Source: Arthrinium phaeospermum (taxonomy: Eukaryota; Ascomycota; Sordariomycetes; Amphisphaeriales; Apiosporaceae). From it: 64,000 nt of DNA. Numbering within the stretch: position 1 is the stretch's first letter; every line of letters begins with the position of its first letter. The stretch is taken from positions 2,294,001 to 2,358,000 of the forward strand of contig QYRS01000008.1 in assembly GCA_006503535.1 (NCBI GenBank), given 5' to 3'. Made by a program: the position numbers and the translations under genes. Positions 1 to 12,001 of this stretch are shown here, piece by piece. The notes under the pieces are model-generated. The model was given only the letters and a program-made list of their open reading frames with translations. It had not been told where the DNA came from and ran no database searches.

Positions 1-76
1 AATAATACGTAATAAGGCGAGTGGTGCAAAATAACCAATAAGCACGAAGCTCCAGCAGCTACTCTGCTGCTGCTGC

Positions 77-466
77 TCATTCCTTCTTGTTGCGACGGAA
101 GAGGTTCATGTCACCGAAGAGCCATTGGTTCGAATGACGCCCGCAGTGGGTGTACACATTTGCGGTGGGGGAGGTCGGTTTGGGCGACTTGAAAGACGTG
201 CTCCTCTGTTGAGACGAGCTGACCCAGGCATCTGAGAACGATCTCGGGACGTCCTAGAAACACAAGAGACAAGGCGTTAGTGGGAACATACAACGACCAT
301 GTACTGGAAGAACAGGGCAGGACAGGACGATTAAGAAGAGGCTGTAGCTTACCCGATCGCGTTCTGTGGAATCAGACCCAAAGCTGTTGTGCCTGGAACT
401 AGAATCACTAGCCTGGCCCGTGATGTTCAGTGGAGCGGGCTTTGGTCGTTCGGAACCGGAACCCAT
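77..466 (-). CDS. Conserved small fungal protein with HCGRH...WLFG motif
   Basis: Two exons: 353-466 (ATG at 464-466, 38 codons) and 77-253, joined in phase 0 across a 93-nt intron with a GTAAGC donor and a TTCTAG acceptor. The predicted protein is 96 aa. The N-terminal half is Ser/Arg-rich and probably disordered. The second half carries ANVYTHCGRHSNQWLFG followed by a basic tail (LFRRNKKE). I recall this His-Cys-Gly-Arg-His plus Trp-Leu-Phe-Gly block from small uncharacterised Pezizomycotina proteins, so I trust this splice choice over two other frames that lack it. Function is unknown. The nearest neighbour is the Yta7-type gene 3 kb away on the other strand, so there is no operon-like context. 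The model rests on one intron; the block itself is clear. Confidence 0.7.
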
Positions 467-3400
467 CTTAGATCGATCGTGTTAGTGTTGGATGGGAAGA
501 GTGCTTGTTTGGTGGTCGGGTATCGTGCGTGCGAGGTAAGCTCGACTAGACCAAGGGCCAATAAAGTAAGAATGTAGGTAGGTATGGTTATCAAGCTTCA
601 AGCTCGCGATGTTGGTGATGATTGGAATGAACGCCCTCCAGGGTCAGTGAATGGGCACGCCTGGTGCTGTGGTCTCAATCGGGGTGATGCAGTCAATCAC
701 AGGTGCAAAGAGCAAGAGGACATTGTAGAAGAGGGAGAGGGATATTATGACAGCCCGAGTAAGGATGCACACTTTATATAAACGGCGACCACCGGGGTTT
801 CCCACGACCAGACGGATGAAGTGAGGGGCCACTTGGCCGATTTCATCTGGACCGCCGACTAGCCCGTATCATCCACGACCAAGCACCAAGAGCTTAAGCT
901 GCATGTGGAATTGCCGGTATATGGCCAATGATTAGCCTGCCTGCAAGGGAATTTGGAGGGGTGTCATGCCGTTGCGACCCAAAACCGACGCTACACAAGG
1001 CAGCTGAGCGATGACTGTTCCGCCGTTTCTGCCGCCAACCAAAGATCATCGGGGGTAGCCCTACGGATGGAGGCGGGGGACGGGGAGAGCTGGAAACTGG
1101 TACAGTAGTGGTAGGGAAACTTGCGTCAATGCTGTGGAGGGTGGTCTAGACCTGTTGCGAGCCGCCTGCGCCTCTTCCTACCAACGTGTAAATCTGGGGG
1201 CCAATGGTCCAGGGGAGATTAGATTCACTGTCTCAACTCAAACCCAGACCATGGAAACGAGATGGCGCAATCCAGACCCTCGGGATCGCAGGTTTGGCGG
1301 TGAAGAAACAATCTAATCTCGAAACATTGTGTGAGGGTACTGGGCATCAAACAAGAAACATACGGCCAGACGGACGAACTCGGGCTCCAATGCTGCTGCT
1401 GCTGTGATGCACAATGTTAGTCATATTCCGTTGATCATCGGTCAACGCATGAGGCCATTGCCTCACGACTCGCTCATATAAGAACTGGTTCGCGAACCAC
1501 GATCTTGGTGGCAGGTACCTCGGTAGGCAAGAAAAGTATCGCGGCGACACAAGCAAACAGCAAGTTCAGTAGAGCGGACAAGACTGTCACGGTGGGGCCA
1601 GCCATCCCCAGACCATGCTTGCAATCAATGAATGGGACTGGAAACGAGGCAGAAAAGGCAGCAAACACCTCCACTCGAGTCGACGACCTTTCATATCGGG
1701 CCTATCATTACGGGTATTCTTGCGGGGATGGCTAGCAGATGGAGAAGATGGAGTGTGTGCCCATGGTGCAGGACCAAGATTTTTCGTTCTGCAGCTGCAG
1801 TCACGCCGGCAGGACGAATGACCTTGACCACCTTCTTGGCCCTTAAGGCAACCGAGTTGCAACAGATGGCGGGCTCCGATGGGTTGCAATCCCAAGCTTG
1901 GTGCGCATGTGGTGGCAGCTGCCAGTGTGTTGCCAGTGCGTGTGCCAGTGTCCAAGTCCCACCGGATCGGCTGTAACGGCGTGGCCCCTCCGACCGTCTC
2001 CTCCTACCTTCCCCTAGTCCGTCTTTTCTCCTGGAGTCTTGGCAGGCCCCGACCACCAGGGTCGTAGGGCTGACCTTGACTTTTGAGCCGCATGGCATAG
2101 CGTCGACGATGACGATGGAAAATCCGGGGTAGCTATCGTGGGATATATCTCCAAGTTGACGAGCTCCGAGGTCATCGTGAGTGCCCTGGCCGTTGGGTAT
2201 CGGGTGTGGTTTGCACGAAAAATAGTCAATTCTTTTCTATCTACGCTCGCGACTCGATAAATCGAATAAAAATGGTGGTTTTCCCGTGGCTGAGGGTGCA
2301 TCTGGAAATATCTGGGTTGCAAGCTCGAGACGCGATGCGCAAAAGAAGCTGTTTGCGAGTCGCAGTCGGTTGATAAAATTTGGTGTTGAATTGGGCGGGT
2401 ACGGGCCAAAAGCTGGAACGGACGGTCGGAGGTCAAGCGAATTTGACTGGCTGCCAGGATTTTTGAGTCATTTGATTGGCTGGCAGAGTCATGGTGAGAA
2501 AAATACGGGCCCACACCCCCTGCATGGGCCGGCCTGTCGCGTCTTTAGCTCTCTTCTCGCTCTCGCTCGCCTGCTTGCCTCTGCCTTGGTCCTTCTCCCT
2601 CTGCCTCTTTTGCTTGTTTCCCTCTCCTTCCCAATCACGGATCAGTCATCCATTCATTCATTCACGGTACGCAACTTGGACCTGTCTGATTGTTACGCAC
2701 CACCTATCAATCCCCCCGACGTCCTGGCCATCCATCCCGATTATCCTGGTTATGGAGATCGCCTATACGAAACATAATCCATAAACTTCTACCCGCGGCT
2801 GCATCCTTCGAAATTGCTTCACCCAGCTGCCCTGCACGTTCGCAAACCCGCAACACCCCGTGCACCCAAGCGCATTATCGACTAGCCAATATTTATTCTT
2901 TTCTGAACCGACTCGAGACCGCTAAACCGCCATACTCTTTCGCGGCACATGGAGTGATCGTGCCCGGAAAACACACATCCTGCTTGGACTAGTGCGCAGC
3001 AGCAACAGCCGATAGATCTTCGACTTTTCCGTGCGTGTGCGTGCAGCCACCGCGAGCCCGGCGCGTGGACTTGTATAGCCGGACATCGAGGTATGTAAAT
3101 ATACGCAATCAGACATAGTAGATAGAGACTCGGTTCCTATGCTGCACACCCAAGCCGCCCGGCCAAAGTTGGCATTCACCTCGAGCTGAAAAGCTGGGGG
3201 TGTAGTTGGTGACTAGGTCACTATGATCCGCACCGTAGCCTTTCTCCGAATGCATCACCGTCACAACCCACTCTTTCAGTGAAGGGTTGGGCTGGGCGTG
3301 CAAGCTGGATTGTTAATATCCATGCTTGATGCTCCTTTCGTCTCCGTTAGGAGTATATCCATTGATTACGACAACCCTCCAATGTTGTCTTGCCTGTGCA

Positions 3401-3568
3401 GATCTGGGTCAGCCCTCTACTAGCTGGCCATTGCCACTCATCCTGGACGATTTTCTCTGCAACATCAAGGGTCTCGACGTTGCAACCTTGGCTAGCCTTT
3501 CTTACTAACCTGTCGCGATCATTGTAGAGCCGTTGATAAGCCAGCCATTGTGCTGCTGATTGCCCATC
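467..3568. other. Intergenic region and leader of the Yta7-type gene
   Basis: No convincing gene in 3.1 kb; the reading frames here are short and show no recognisable motif. A strongly CT-rich tract spans about 2540-2640, a common fungal core-promoter feature, and would drive the gene starting at 3569. A possible 5' UTR intron donor (GTATGT) lies at 3091, but I could not fix its acceptor. Confidence 0.5.
2540..2640 (+). promoter_or_regulatory. CT-rich promoter tract upstream of Yta7-type gene
   Basis: Long pyrimidine-dominated stretch on the plus strand (CTC/CTT/TCC blocks) about 0.9-1.0 kb before the start codon at 3569. Such tracts often mark transcription starts of highly transcribed or TATA-less filamentous-fungal genes. 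The role is inferred from composition only. Confidence 0.35.
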
Positions 3569-6500
3569 ATGGTCAGCAAACGAAAGCGCGACAACAATCT
3601 TTTCTTCGACGTCAATAAATCCGACTCGGAGGACGAGAATTTCGAACCGGGACAAGACCCAGCACCTGCACGCTCCCGTAAGAAGCCACGTGGTACGAAG
3701 GCCTCAAGGAAGGCTGGCCGTTCGAGGAAGAACCGATATCATGGGTCCGACGTTGAAGACGATGACGAAGTGTCTGAAAGCGACCTGGACGTGTCCTTTG
3801 GCGAAGACAACGATGATGAGGATGAGGATGAAGAGCTTCTGAACGAGACCGGTCGCCGCAAACGAAAAGCTGCCATAGGAAAGCCGAACTACAAGGAAAG
3901 CTCAGAGGACTCCAGTGTCGCCGCCGACTCGGATAAGGACGAACTGATCGGAGAGACGCCAAAGAAGAGGACGCCGCGCCAGTCTAAAATCGTCACCCTC
4001 AAAGTTCCCCCGTCGGATCGGAAGCCCACACAGATCAAACTCGTGGGGCCGCCAACTCGGCGGACAACTCGCGCTCGTACTGCCGATGCCGAAGGCGAGC
4101 TTATAGAGCTCTCCAACTCGGGGAAACATGCGTTACCAGCACGTGGCTCCAGGGAACCTAGCGAGGGGCCTGCAACTCGGAGCGGTAGAGCCACCAGAGG
4201 CACCAAGAGCGTTGCTCAGCCGGCCATTCCACCAATTGAAGAAGCCACCCAAGAAACCAGTTCTCATCAGAATGGCTCGCATGAGGCGGCGGAGGACGAG
4301 GAGGATGCGGATGGTGAGCATGACGAAGCTGAAGCTCCCATCAAAGAAGACGAAGAGGACGCCGAAGGAGTAGCCGATGAAGACGAAGCCCCTCAGGCAG
4401 ACGAAGACCATCCCATGGAAACAGTTGAGCCTGGCGGTGCCGATGAGGACGAAGACGACCAACCAATTACCCGCAGGACACGCGGACGCCGGGGCAACCG
4501 ACTGACTCGGGGTTCCAGAAAATCGGCACAAGAACCTAGCAGTGATTTTGAGCCGGACGGAAACGAGTCTGCTGACGAGAATCTTTCCAATTCTGATAAG
4601 GAACAGAATGAGGAGGAGAAAGAAGACGAATCGTCGAGCTCGAATGCGCGGGGTAGGCGTGGTGCCAAGGGCAGAGGCCGAGGCGCCAAACGGTCCAGGC
4701 AGCCTGAGGACTCTGGCGAGGGCGAAGATGAGATTGACCAGGAGGAACTTGCCGACGAATTAATGGAACTGCGTGATGGCGGTCGACGACGCTCCCCTGC
4801 AATTGCATACGAAGCCGCGAAGAATCGCCGGAAATCTCGCGGACGGCGTGTCAACTATGCCATCAAGCCACTCGACCAAGCCATCATCGAGCCAGAAGAG
4901 GAGGAGGAACCCGCAGCTCCCACCACGGGCGGCCGCAAGCGTCGTGCGGGTGCCGGTGGCGGATGGATCCACAGTTTGCATACCATGGCAGGTCCATTTG
5001 GGGGTGTCGAGGCTTCCGGTCCTGGGGCGCTGTTTGGGGGACCCTGGGGTACTGGCGCTGCCGGTGGAGTTGATTCCGATAGCAGTGACGACGAAATGGG
5101 GACTCGGGCAGGGCTTGCAGGCAACGTTGGCATGACGCCAACGTCTGCCGCTGCTCCTCTTGCACTCGCAGGAGGAAGCAAAAACCCTGGCCTGGACGGT
5201 TTAGGCGGAGCAGGTGCGGCAGCACCCAATGTCGGCAAGGTCAAAGACCAGAAGGCATATGCCGACGCTGATCCTCTTGGTGTCGACATGACGGTTGATT
5301 TCAGCAAGGTCGGCGGCCTCCAAGGACATATCGAGCAACTCAAGGAGATGGTACAGCTGCCGCTGCTGTACCCCGACCTTTACCTACATCTTCACGTTAC
5401 ACCACCCAGAGGTGTCCTATTCCATGGCCCCCCCGGTACCGGTAAAACACTCGTTGCCAGAGCATTGGCAAACTCGGTTGGGTTTGGAGGCAGGAAGATC
5501 ACCTTCTACATGAGAAAGGGTGCCGATGCCTTGAGCAAGTGGGTTGGTGAAGCCGAGAAGCAGCTGCGATTGCTTTTCGAGGAAGCTCGAAGAACACAGC
5601 CAAGTATTATCTTCTTCGACGAAATTGACGGACTGGCGCCTGTTCGGTCTAGTAAGCAAGAACAGATTCATGCGTCAATAGTATCGACGCTGCTCGCCTT
5701 GATGGATGGTATGGATGGCAGAGGCCAGGTCATCGTGATTGGCGCCACAAACCGGCCAGACAACATTGACCCAGCACTGCGGCGCCCAGGGCGATTCGAC
5801 CGGGAGTTCTACTTCCCACTCCCAGATGTCGATGGACGCCGGTCAATCATTGACATCCACACCAAGGACTGGGGTCTGCCTGACGACTTCAAGCATGCCT
5901 TAGCTCGTGATGCCAAGGGCTACGGAGGTGCCGATCTTCGAGCTCTGTGCACCGAGGCTGCGCTCAATGCCATCCAGCGGACATACCCCCAGATTTATTA
6001 CTCGGATGAGAAATTACTGGTCGATGCCAAGCAAGTCAAAGTGAACATGACTGACTTCAGGCTATCCAAGAAGAAGATTATCCCGTCCTCTGAGAGATCT
6101 GCAACATCGGGAGCCAAGCCTCTGCCTGAGGCTATCAAGCCCTTACTTCAGACTCAGCTGGACAAGATCAAGTCCGTGTTGGCCGATGTTCTACCCCGCC
6201 AGAAGAAGGTCACAGCACTTGAGGAAGCCATGTTTGAGGCTTATGAGGACGAAGACTATGGGTTTGGTAGAGAAGCTCTGAATGACGAGTTTGAACGATC
6301 CAAAGTCTTCCGCCCGCGATTGCTCGTCAGCGGCGATCCTGGCATGGGCCAACCGTACCTTGGTGCTGCCCTCTTGCACCATCTCGAAGGCGTCCATGTC
6401 CAGAACTTTGACCTCGGTACAATTTTAGGCGACCAACGAGTAAGTAAATCCATTCTTTCAGCCTGGTTCTTGGGGTCGCTAACATTATCCACAGCCCGCC

Positions 6501-8535
6501 GAACAAGTAATCGTGGCACTCTTCACCGAAGTTAGACGCCAAAAGCCAAGCGTCATTTACATCCCCAACGTCGACACTTGGTATGATGCCATGGAAGGCC
6601 CTCCGATTACTGTATTTTTGGCCATGCTTCGGTCTATTCAGCCCACGGAGCCCATATTGGTCCTGGGAACTGCCGACTGCGATCTCCTGGCGCTCAACAA
6701 AAATTTGAGGAGAGACCTCTTTGGATTCTCCAAGGGCAACTGCATAGAAATCGCAAGGCCCAGCTCGGTAAGCACCTCGTGGATGGCTGTTTTGAACACT
6801 GCTGACAACCAAATAGACCAAACGCTATGAATACTTCTCCTTGATGCTTTCGCATCTTCGAAGATTCCCCAAGGACTTCCCCGACCCCATGAACAGGAAG
6901 AAGAGGATACTCGAGAAACTCCCCTTGGCTCCTCCTCCCCCGCCGAAAGTCCTCAGCAAGGAGGAAGAAAAGGCCGATTGGCTGCAGTATCGGCGTGTTC
7001 TGAACCTTATGAAGGTTCACTTGCAGCCGATTATGGAACAGATAAATAGGAAGTATCGCAAGTTCCGAGCTCCAGTCATCAATCCTGCGCTATACAGCTA
7101 TCTGTTTGACGAAATGGACCCCAACTACGTGCGGCCAGATGTGGAACATGCCGTTCCTCGCCCGTTTGTGGCCGCCAAGGATAAAGAGGGCCGTGACGGC
7201 ATCCGAGAGGTCGAGACAGGCAAATTCTACTACAACATGGACATCCAAACGATTGAGGAGAGGCTTGCCAATGGATACTACCACAAGCCCCAAAAGTTCC
7301 TCGAGGACGTCATCACGCTGGAGAAGGACGCCAAAGCCAGCGGCGACCGGGAACGGATTCTGAAGGCCTCGGAGCTGGTGACCAACGTGGAGGTTGACGT
7401 GAATGACGTTGCCTCCAAGCTGGCCAGCATCGAATGGGACAGGCTGTACGAGACGGAGCGGCAACGTCGCGCCGCCAAGGAAGAGAAACAGCGCAAGAAG
7501 ATGGCGATGAAGACGGCTGTCGAGATGGTCAACACCAGCGTCACCGGCAGTGCTGACGGCAGTGGAGGGCTACACACCACAACGGCACAATTCCAAGTCA
7601 TGAGTCCTCTGTCTAATGGCCATGGCAAGACCTCTTCCCAAACTGCTACCAGCAACGGAACATCATTCCCGTCTAAGACGACCGGCGAAGATGTGCAGAT
7701 GGAGGATGTTTCCGACCTGGCTGATACAACAACGTCCCCAGTGCGGCCGACGACGCAGTGGCCCGATATCCAGCAGAGACCGCTGAATTTGTCTACTCGG
7801 GCAACACCTGGTGGAACGACGACACATATCTCGCAAATGTCGGCGGTCCAGTCCCTACCGCCAGGCGTATCGCCATCTGCTCTTGTGAACGATGCGGCAA
7901 CTACCAAGACGACAGATCCATCCAACCGCTCGTCTAATTGGAGCACGCAAGTGACGAACGGAGTTCATCATGGGCCGCCGTCTAGCCCGATACCTGATAC
8001 CCAGGAGTTTGCTATGATGCCTGCTAGTCAAACAACCTCCAGTGATGAGCCGTGGCCTCACTCTCAGGCACAGGGACTTGCGCGTGGCATCATCCATGCT
8101 CCTGCCGCCTCGACGGGTTCTCGCTCCCAGACTTCGCCTGGAAAGCCGAAGTCATCTCATGCCCCTAGTAGCATGGCCAATTTGCTGAACGACCCTGCGC
8201 CTGACGAGGAGTCGCAGTCGCAGCGGCAGTCGGGAGGCTCGGCTGCGTCGGCGCAGGTCGAGATTGACGAAACCTCGGCCGTCTTTTTCTTGGAGGAACT
8301 GACCAAGCGCACGTCCGGGTGCACGATCGAGCAGCTGGAGCAGCTCACGCGCGAGATGATGGCGGAGGTCTGGAACACGCGAGGCGAGTGCAACCGTATG
8401 AAGGTGTTGCACTCGGTGACGCGGGTCTTCAACGACGCCATTGACGATATTGAGCATACACAGCAGGTGCAGAAGCCGAGCCAGGAGACGACGTCGCACG
8501 CGGCTTACCAGCAGAGCCACAGCGACTACATGTAA
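3569..8535 (+). CDS. YTA7: Yta7/ATAD2-type AAA ATPase with bromodomain
   Basis: Three exons: 3569-6439, 6495-6767 and 6817-8535, all joined in phase 0, giving about 1,620 aa. ATG 3569 (MVSKRKRD) is the first start in frame. The long N-terminal third is rich in Asp/Glu runs and basic RGRRG patches, as in chromatin-bound Yta7, Abo1 and ATAD2. The first AAA module has an intact Walker A (GPPGTGKT, about 620-627), Walker B (IIFFDEID, about 680-687) and the arginine-finger segment ALRRPGRFDREF. The second module has a decayed P-loop, GDPGMGQP near 922, with Gln-Pro where Lys-Thr is expected; inactive second modules are normal in this family. A bromodomain-like region follows at about 1100-1225, then a Ser/Thr-rich linker and a helical C-terminus. 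The family is a hexameric nuclear nucleosome/histone H3-H4 chaperone. The following gene is convergent. Confidence 0.93.
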
Positions 8536-9324
8536 TATTATAGCAAGAGAGCAGAAGCAGCAATGAGCACGAACATTATTATGAGTTAGAGACGGGGACA
8601 GAGAGGGAGGGGAGAGAGAGCGCGCGAAAGACCTGGTCGTCGAATTCTTTTTTTGAGGTATGCCTCGTTTTTTTTACAAAGGGAAACGAAGAGAGGGGGG
8701 GCGTTGTTTGGTCCGGTATATGATGCAGCTGAATACCAAAAGCGGATGTTGTATAAAACAAACCTTGCATTTCCATTGCTTGATTAAGGGCGATATTGCC
8801 TTTTCTTCTTCTTCTTCTCTCCTATGTGTAGATTTGCTTGGCTCTTGATGCTAGTGACTACCCCATCATTACATCCAATGGTTTTCTAGCAGTTATGTTG
8901 ACCTTGATGAATACATAATGCCGATTACGGGTCTCTGGCAGGCCTTTGCCCAATTTTGGTTGTTGGTTCAAGTCTTTCGAGTGGTCCTGGGTCGTGCAAA
9001 CATAGCATGAATGTCATGCCGAATACTTGGTATTTTCTGCGCTGTGACATCTTGACAGCAACTGTTAAGTAACCAACATAACTCACGAATGGAAATAGGA
9101 GGGAGTCCAAATCATTCTTTTCTATGGCTGAGACGAATTGGATATACTTTATGTAAATGACTGGGCAGTGGTTAATATCCATTATAATTATAGATGATGT
9201 ACATTTATTATCAGATAAAGTGATTGATCCCTTGAAACCAAATACATCAACCCCCTTCATTCCACACCATCTATCTGATCACGTCCCCTGGATATCTCGA
9301 GATGATACATATACACACATTTAC
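8536..9324. other. Convergent 3' intergenic region
   Basis: Holds the 3' ends of the Yta7-type gene and the GH3 gene, which face each other. It is AT-rich with T-runs and purine-rich GAGAGGG patches; I see no gene or RNA gene. Confidence 0.5.
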
Positions 9325-11196
9325 TCAAGCTTCAACCTCGTACCGCAACCCATGCCCGAACCGAAACACGGGATCCACAGTATCAAACGGCACATCCTCC
9401 ATCTGCGCCTCGACCGCAGCCATGGACCGGGGCATATCAAACGGCAGCCTGCCCTCGGGCGCGGCTCGCCCCAGGACGATATCCAAAAAGGCGTCGGGCC
9501 CGCTGCCGAAGTTGGCCAGCAGCGCGGCCGCCCGCTCGGCCACCTCGGGTACCGCCGCGGGGCGGTCCATGGCCATGTCCACAATGGTCGGCACGGCGGC
9601 ATAGATGGCCGCCTGGCGCGCCTGTTCTTCGGCGGAGTACGAGAGCGAGCCGGCGTGGTAGCGGGACTCGAAGCCGCCGGGCCGCGGCTCGAAGGGGGCC
9701 TCGAGGCGGAGGAGGGCGTAGTCGGCCTCCTCGGGCGTTTTGACGACGGCCAGGCCGCGGCGCTCGAGGTAGGTCGCGTTGAAGCCCTCGATGTAGAATT
9801 TCTTGTCGGTGGTATCCTGCAGAGGCAAGGTGTTGTTCTGGTTGGTCAGGAGGGTGTAGGCGCGGCGCTGGGTCGCGGCGCCCTCGTCGACGTACTCCTG
9901 GCGGCCGACGATCTGGTCGGCGGCCTCGGCGTCGACGAAGGGGTTGTCGAAGAGCCCCAACAAAAACTTCTCGCGCAGCAGGCGGCGGACCGAGACGTCG
10001 AGGCGGGCCTCGTCGACGATGCCCTCCTTCACCAGTTGGACAATGAGCTCGGGCCGCGTCTCGCCGCCGAACTGGTCGCAGCCGGCCTCGAGGATCATGG
10101 CGGCGCGCTCGAGCTCCGTCAGGTGCTCGACCCCCCAGGCGCGGGCGGGCATGTCCTGGCCCAGGATGACCTTGTCGGTGATGAGGCCCCAGTCGGTGAC
10201 GACGATCCCCTCGAAGCCGAGCTCTTCGCGCAGCAGGCCCGTGACGATGCGCTTGTTGAAGCCGAAGCCGACGGGGTCGTACTCGGTGCCGATGGGCCGC
10301 GAGTAGTACGGCATCATCTGGCGGGCGCCCACGGCGATGGCGGCCTTGAAGGGGATCAGGTGGTGCTCCAGGTTCTTGCCCGGGTACGTCTGGTTCTTGC
10401 CGTAGGCGAAGTGCGAGTCCTCGCCGTTCTCCATGGGGCCGCCGCCGGGGAAGTGCTTGGTGACGGTGGTGACCGAGTCGGCGCCGAACTCGTCGCCCTG
10501 CAGGCCCAGGATGTAGGCCGACAGCATCTCGGCCGTGAGGTCGGCGTCCTCGCCAAAGGTGCCGCTGATGCGGGCCCAGCGCGGCTCCGTGCTCAGGTCG
10601 ACCTGGGGGTGCAGCGCGGCGCGGATGCCGATGGCGCGGTACTCGGCGCGGGCGACCTCGGCGAACCTCCGCACCAGTTTGGCGTCGCGCAGGGCGGCCA
10701 GGCCCAGGGTCTCGGGCCACTGCGAGAAGCGCCCCGCGCGGAAGCCGGTGCCGATGTTGTCGGTGAAGGCGTGGCGGGGGTCCGTCGACAGGGTCAGGGG
10801 GATGCCGAGGGGCGTCGTGTCGAGGATGTGCTGCTGGACCCGGTTGACGTACTCGGCCGTCTGGCGGGCGTCCTCGATCTCGCCCGCCAGGTTGAAGTGC
10901 GTCATCAGCTGGGTGCTGAGCATGAAGTCGGTGCTGTTCCGGCTGTCGGGGACGCCCGGGTCGAGGGTCCCGTTGGGGCCCATGATCAGTTGGGAGTGGA
11001 ACATCTGGCCGGCCTTGTCTTGGAGCGTCATGCGCTGCAGCAGGTCGTCGAGGCGCTCGTCCACGCTGAGAGAGGCATCGCGATAGGGCAGGGCTTCTTT
11101 GCCGGCGCTGACGCCGAGGGTCGAGCCCATGGCTAATAGGCTCGAGAGGGTGACGAGGCCAAGCATGGCGCGAAGGGACGGGCGGTGAATCGCCAT
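9325..11196 (-). CDS. Secreted glycoside hydrolase family 3 protein
   Basis: Single exon of 623 aa. ATG at 11194-11196 opens a signal peptide (hydrophobic MLGLVTLSSLLAMGS, cleavage near residue 30). GH3 landmarks follow in order: DPRHAFTDN (about 139-147), WARISGTFGED (207-217), KHFPGGGP (247-254) and GFEGIVVTDWG, whose Asp335 is in the position of the GH3 catalytic nucleophile. The C-terminal alpha/beta sandwich domain covers roughly 390-610, but I do not see the fibronectin-III extension of large fungal beta-glucosidases. Substrate is undecided: the family covers beta-glucosidase, xylosidase and N-acetylglucosaminidase activity, and retaining hydrolysis of a beta-linked glucan or oligosaccharide is the safest statement. 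A TATA box lies about 110 bp upstream. Codon bias leaves a 659-codon open frame on the opposite strand, which I treat as a shadow. Confidence 0.9.
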   Translation of the reverse strand: MAIHRPSLRAMLGLVTLSSLLAMGSTLGVSAGKEALPYRDASLSVDERLDDLLQRMTLQDKAGQMFHSQLIMGPNGTLDPGVPDSRNSTDFMLSTQLMTHFNLAGEIEDARQTAEYVNRVQQHILDTTPLGIPLTLSTDPRHAFTDNIGTGFRAGRFSQWPETLGLAALRDAKLVRRFAEVARAEYRAIGIRAALHPQVDLSTEPRWARISGTFGEDADLTAEMLSAYILGLQGDEFGADSVTTVTKHFPGGGPMENGEDSHFAYGKNQTYPGKNLEHHLIPFKAAIAVGARQMMPYYSRPIGTEYDPVGFGFNKRIVTGLLREELGFEGIVVTDWGLITDKVILGQDMPARAWGVEHLTELERAAMILEAGCDQFGGETRPELIVQLVKEGIVDEARLDVSVRRLLREKFLLGLFDNPFVDAEAADQIVGRQEYVDEGAATQRRAYTLLTNQNNTLPLQDTTDKKFYIEGFNATYLERRGLAVVKTPEEADYALLRLEAPFEPRPGGFESRYHAGSLSYSAEEQARQAAIYAAVPTIVDMAMDRPAAVPEVAERAAALLANFGSGPDAFLDIVLGRAAPEGRLPFDMPRSMAAVEAQMEDVPFDTVDPVFRFGHGLRYEVEA

Positions 11197-12001
11197 CTTG
11201 CTCTTGCTTCTCCTTCAGGTATTACTATGAGGTTTGCGCGCTCAAGAGAGGTGGGTGACGAGTCAGTCTGAGCCTCCCCCAGAGAGAGCCGCCGCGCCGT
11301 GCCTTATATAGTCGGTCTTCTGCATCGTCGTCATGACCAAGACCTTTCTTGCTCCATGTTGCATTCACTCACGACTGCTACAGTCCCGAGGCAACAGCCG
11401 AGTAAATTACCGACACCGTAATGACATTTGAACGCCAAGTGTCGTGGTCGTCCAAAAAGCCGGGCAGCACCGCTTGGTATAGCGGCGACGACCCGTCGAG
11501 TATACCGCACTCGGCCTAGGACGGACTTGGCTTCTTGCGGAGAGCCAATCCTTCTCCTCGGGTTGTGGGGGAGGGGGTGTTCGTGGGGAGATTATGGGGA
11601 GAGAATCCCGGGACGGTGGATTGGATGCCAAGACCTGCGCAGGGCCTGCAGGTCACTCGACCGAAATCGATATTTGGGTCGAATGTCGGCAGGAACGGCG
11701 CAGTCTAACCATGTGCTCGCTTCATGTTCGGCTGTTCACGTAATCCTTGGGTAGGTAGGTAATAACCTAGCAGCGACGTCGGATCGGAGGCTGTGTTCAG
11801 CTCCGCCTGCGCCTCCACCACTCGCAACATACTGTCTTGGGTGTAGGTACTTGCCGTACTTGCAGCCTCAATACGTGCAAGGCAGACTGGCGGGCTCCTT
11901 ACCACCATTCCGCCGTTTCGATTATTCAATTGTTCCCCACTCCCTTCCAAAATGCTGTCAGCTCTTCCACCGACTTCTTCCACTTGGGTGGCCAAGAAGC
12001 C
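11197..12001. other. Divergent promoter region, GH3 and HeLo-like/C2H2 gene
   Basis: About 800 bp between divergent genes. The GH3 TATA box is at 11303-11310. A short GTAGGTAGGTAA repeat occurs near 11751. No other structure was seen. Confidence 0.5.
11303..11310 (-). promoter_or_regulatory. TATA box of the GH3 gene
   Basis: TATATAAG on the minus strand, about 110 bp upstream of the GH3 start codon at 11196, in a GC-rich context. Position and sequence suit a core promoter. Confidence 0.5.

Noticed and set aside
2014..2514. 166-codon minus-strand frame
   Set aside because: No motif and ordinary composition in a promoter region; more likely chance.
9157..11136. 659-codon open frame on the plus strand
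   Set aside because: It lies antisense to the GH3 gene and reads as Gly/Val/Ala/Leu-rich low-information protein, a product of GC-rich codon use on the real strand.
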